Of a stretch of 57,547 bases of DNA, positions 56,265-57,547 are shown in pieces (the stretch's first letter is position 1; every line of letters begins with the position of its first letter). Both the position numbers and the translations under genes were made by a program. Origin of the DNA: Flavobacterium sp. (lineage in GTDB: Bacteria > Bacteroidota > Bacteroidia > Flavobacteriales > Flavobacteriaceae); NCBI RefSeq assembly GCF_028689845.1, contig NZ_JAQVCH010000018.1, positions 1 to 57,547 of the forward strand, written 5' to 3'. Under the pieces are notes generated by a model. That model was not told the DNA's origin. It searched no databases and saw nothing but the letters and a program-made list of their open reading frames with translations.

Positions 56265-57404
56265 TTATTTACCCCATTTATCAATACAATATTTTGCAAT
56301 ATCTTCAATATCAGTATATGGCTCGCAGGATGTAGTTAAACGTACATAAAATTCTTTGCCTGATTGTCCATTTATGAAAATTGGATAGGTTTTACTTGGA
56401 AATACTGTTATAACAAAAATTTCCTTTTCATCAATTGTTACAAACTCACCGTTAATGTTACCCGAAATTCCTTTGAAATAATCTCTTATCAGTTTATCTA
56501 TTTGTAAAGAAAAATAATCTCTATGATCTTTCCCTTTTGGTTGAGCTAGGGAATAATCATCTTGTAAGCCATTAATGGTTTTATCATCACCAACACCTAT
56601 AAACAAAAAGCCTCCATTAGAATTTAAAAATGAACAAATTACTTTAGCAATGATATGCCTAACAAACATTCTATAGCCACTTGTATTACCTACTTTGTCA
56701 TAATAATATAAAAGAGATGGCTTGAATTCAACCTGATTTGTTTCACCTCCTTGAATTAATTCTTCATATGTAATTGAAGTTTTTGTATCATGAGCAGATA
56801 TGTCACCTTCTTCATCTAGTTCTTCATTTGTTAGATAAACATCATAGCCAGTCCAATCAAAAGGAGTTTTCAAAATATCATTGGGTTCCGTTATGTCACC
56901 ATCAGCATCATAGAAATTAATTGTTTCCTTATAGTTTTTAAAATCATAACCAAAATAGTTATAATACCAATATTCGTGATTTAGACCATCCATAAATGAT
57001 TGTGCCGAAGTACCACCATATTGAATACCGTGTATTAGATATTCATCTCCAATTATATCATTATAAATTTCATCTTCAATTGGATTGTCAATGACTAAGT
57101 AAACACCTATACCATTGCCATAACTGTTCGGAAAACCTTTACTAATCCCTTCAATTTTAGTAATTATTCCAGAATCTACAAAAGAAATAATATCTTCCCT
57201 TGTTTGTTTGTCGGAAACGTAGGTTTTATTAATACCCTGAAGTAATACGTCTATATAATTTTGATAAAAATCAAATGCTTGTTCTCTTGCTATTATTGGA
57301 TTAGTATTTACAAATTTCTCATTGATTTCAATAAAATCAATATTACCGTCTTCAATAAAACGAATTAGTTTTGCCTTAACTATGTAGTGTATAGATACCT
57401 CCAT
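56265..57404 (-). CDS. AlbA_2/Schlafen-type domain protein
   Basis: The 379-aa product has an unrecognised N-terminal half (1-215; MEVSIHYIVKAKLIRFIEDG). The C-terminal half has the AlbA_2 signature: EFKPSLLYYY, then VICSFLNSNGGFLFIGVGDD and a later EIFVITVFPS-like strand. Such domains bind nucleic acids or nucleotides and occur in helicases, regulators and Schlafen-type defence proteins. It sits between the tRNA and the IS element, the usual setting for accessory defence genes. Activity unknown. Confidence 0.75.
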   Translation of the reverse strand: MEVSIHYIVKAKLIRFIEDGNIDFIEINEKFVNTNPIIAREQAFDFYQNYIDVLLQGINKTYVSDKQTREDIISFVDSGIITKIEGISKGFPNSYGNGIGVYLVIDNPIEDEIYNDIIGDEYLIHGIQYGGTSAQSFMDGLNHEYWYYNYFGYDFKNYKETINFYDADGDITEPNDILKTPFDWTGYDVYLTNEELDEEGDISAHDTKTSITYEELIQGGETNQVEFKPSLLYYYDKVGNTSGYRMFVRHIIAKVICSFLNSNGGFLFIGVGDDKTINGLQDDYSLAQPKGKDHRDYFSLQIDKLIRDYFKGISGNINGEFVTIDEKEIFVITVFPSKTYPIFINGQSGKEFYVRLTTSCEPYTDIEDIAKYCIDKWGK

Positions 57405-57419
57405 ATTATTTTTTTAAAA

Positions 57420-57547
57420 GTGGATATACTAATTTAGCTTCCAGTTAAAGTTAAGAATAAAATCTTATTTTTAACCTATGAAACGAGAAAGAAAAATTTA
57501 TGATGCAGCTTTTAAGACCAAAGCTGTGCAACTAAGCAACGAAAGGG
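57420..57547 (+). mobile_element. Left end of an IS3-family element (cut by window edge)
   Basis: The leader (57420-57477) and first codons match the solo remnant at 44836-44917. The element continues past the end of the window, so its length, right end and target duplication are not visible. Its left end lies 15 bp upstream of the AlbA_2-type gene start. Confidence 0.75.
57478..57547 (+). CDS. IS3-family transposase OrfA, N-terminus only
   Basis: The frame from 57478 reads MKRERKIYDAAFKTKAVQLS then NER, the start of the HTH domain of IS3/IS911-type OrfA (K-x-Y-x-x-x-F-K-x-x-A-V). It is open to the window edge. A second frame (OrfB integrase) is expected beyond. Confidence 0.8.
   Translation, partial: MKRERKIYDAAFKTKAVQLSNER

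Overview
The window looks like a chromosomal segment of a Bacteroidota bacterium of the Flavobacterium type. The evidence is an AT-rich genome, two secreted proteins with type IX secretion C-terminal sorting tails, BshA (bacillithiol synthesis), many lipoproteins, hardly any Shine-Dalgarno sequences, and several promoters with the Bacteroidota -7 element TAnnTTTG, sometimes with a -33 TTTG about 18-20 nt upstream (ahpC and tRNA-Ser are the clearest).

Positions 1 to about 44.4 kb are ordinary core genome: a TPR protein, gyrA, clpC, a fused protease/RimK-type ligase, hutH, a TlpA-type thioredoxin, nnr, GNAT, ung, mutS2, a DCC-family protein, a DAACS symporter with aroC, two surface proteins, bshA, a divergent Lrp regulator and PLP lyase pair, nhaC, a peroxide-defence run (ahpC, thioredoxin, DUF6952-like, tpx), dgkA, an envelope run (ftsK, lolA, LptF/G-like permease, ribB fusion), an HTH/DUF2975 pair, an amidohydrolase-SDR-DMT-cls-mscS run, and a GreA/B-type factor. 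Many converging gene pairs are separated by clean bidirectional hairpin terminators.

From about 44.4 kb the character changes. An 82-bp copy of the left end of an IS3-family element (44836-44917) reappears at 57420-57501, where the transposase gene continues off the window edge. Between these copies lies an accessory island of about 12.5 kb. It holds a large SF1 helicase fused to a DUF2726-like nuclease, a 614-aa PD-(D/E)XK nuclease with a predicted helical N-terminal part, an AlbA_2/Schlafen-type protein, a DUF6155-type gene whose boundaries look like an integron cassette with an attC-like hairpin, small unrecognised genes, and several broken gene tails. The tails include a frameshifted DUF1810 gene and the C-terminus of an Eco57I-like methylase. 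A cluster of six alternating hairpin repeats lies just before a tRNA-Ser gene. The setting suggests a defence-type island with turnover near a tRNA, but no complete named defence system is recognisable. The best candidates for something new are the helicase-nuclease, the 614-aa nuclease with its 189-aa and 64-aa neighbours, and the solitary cassette.
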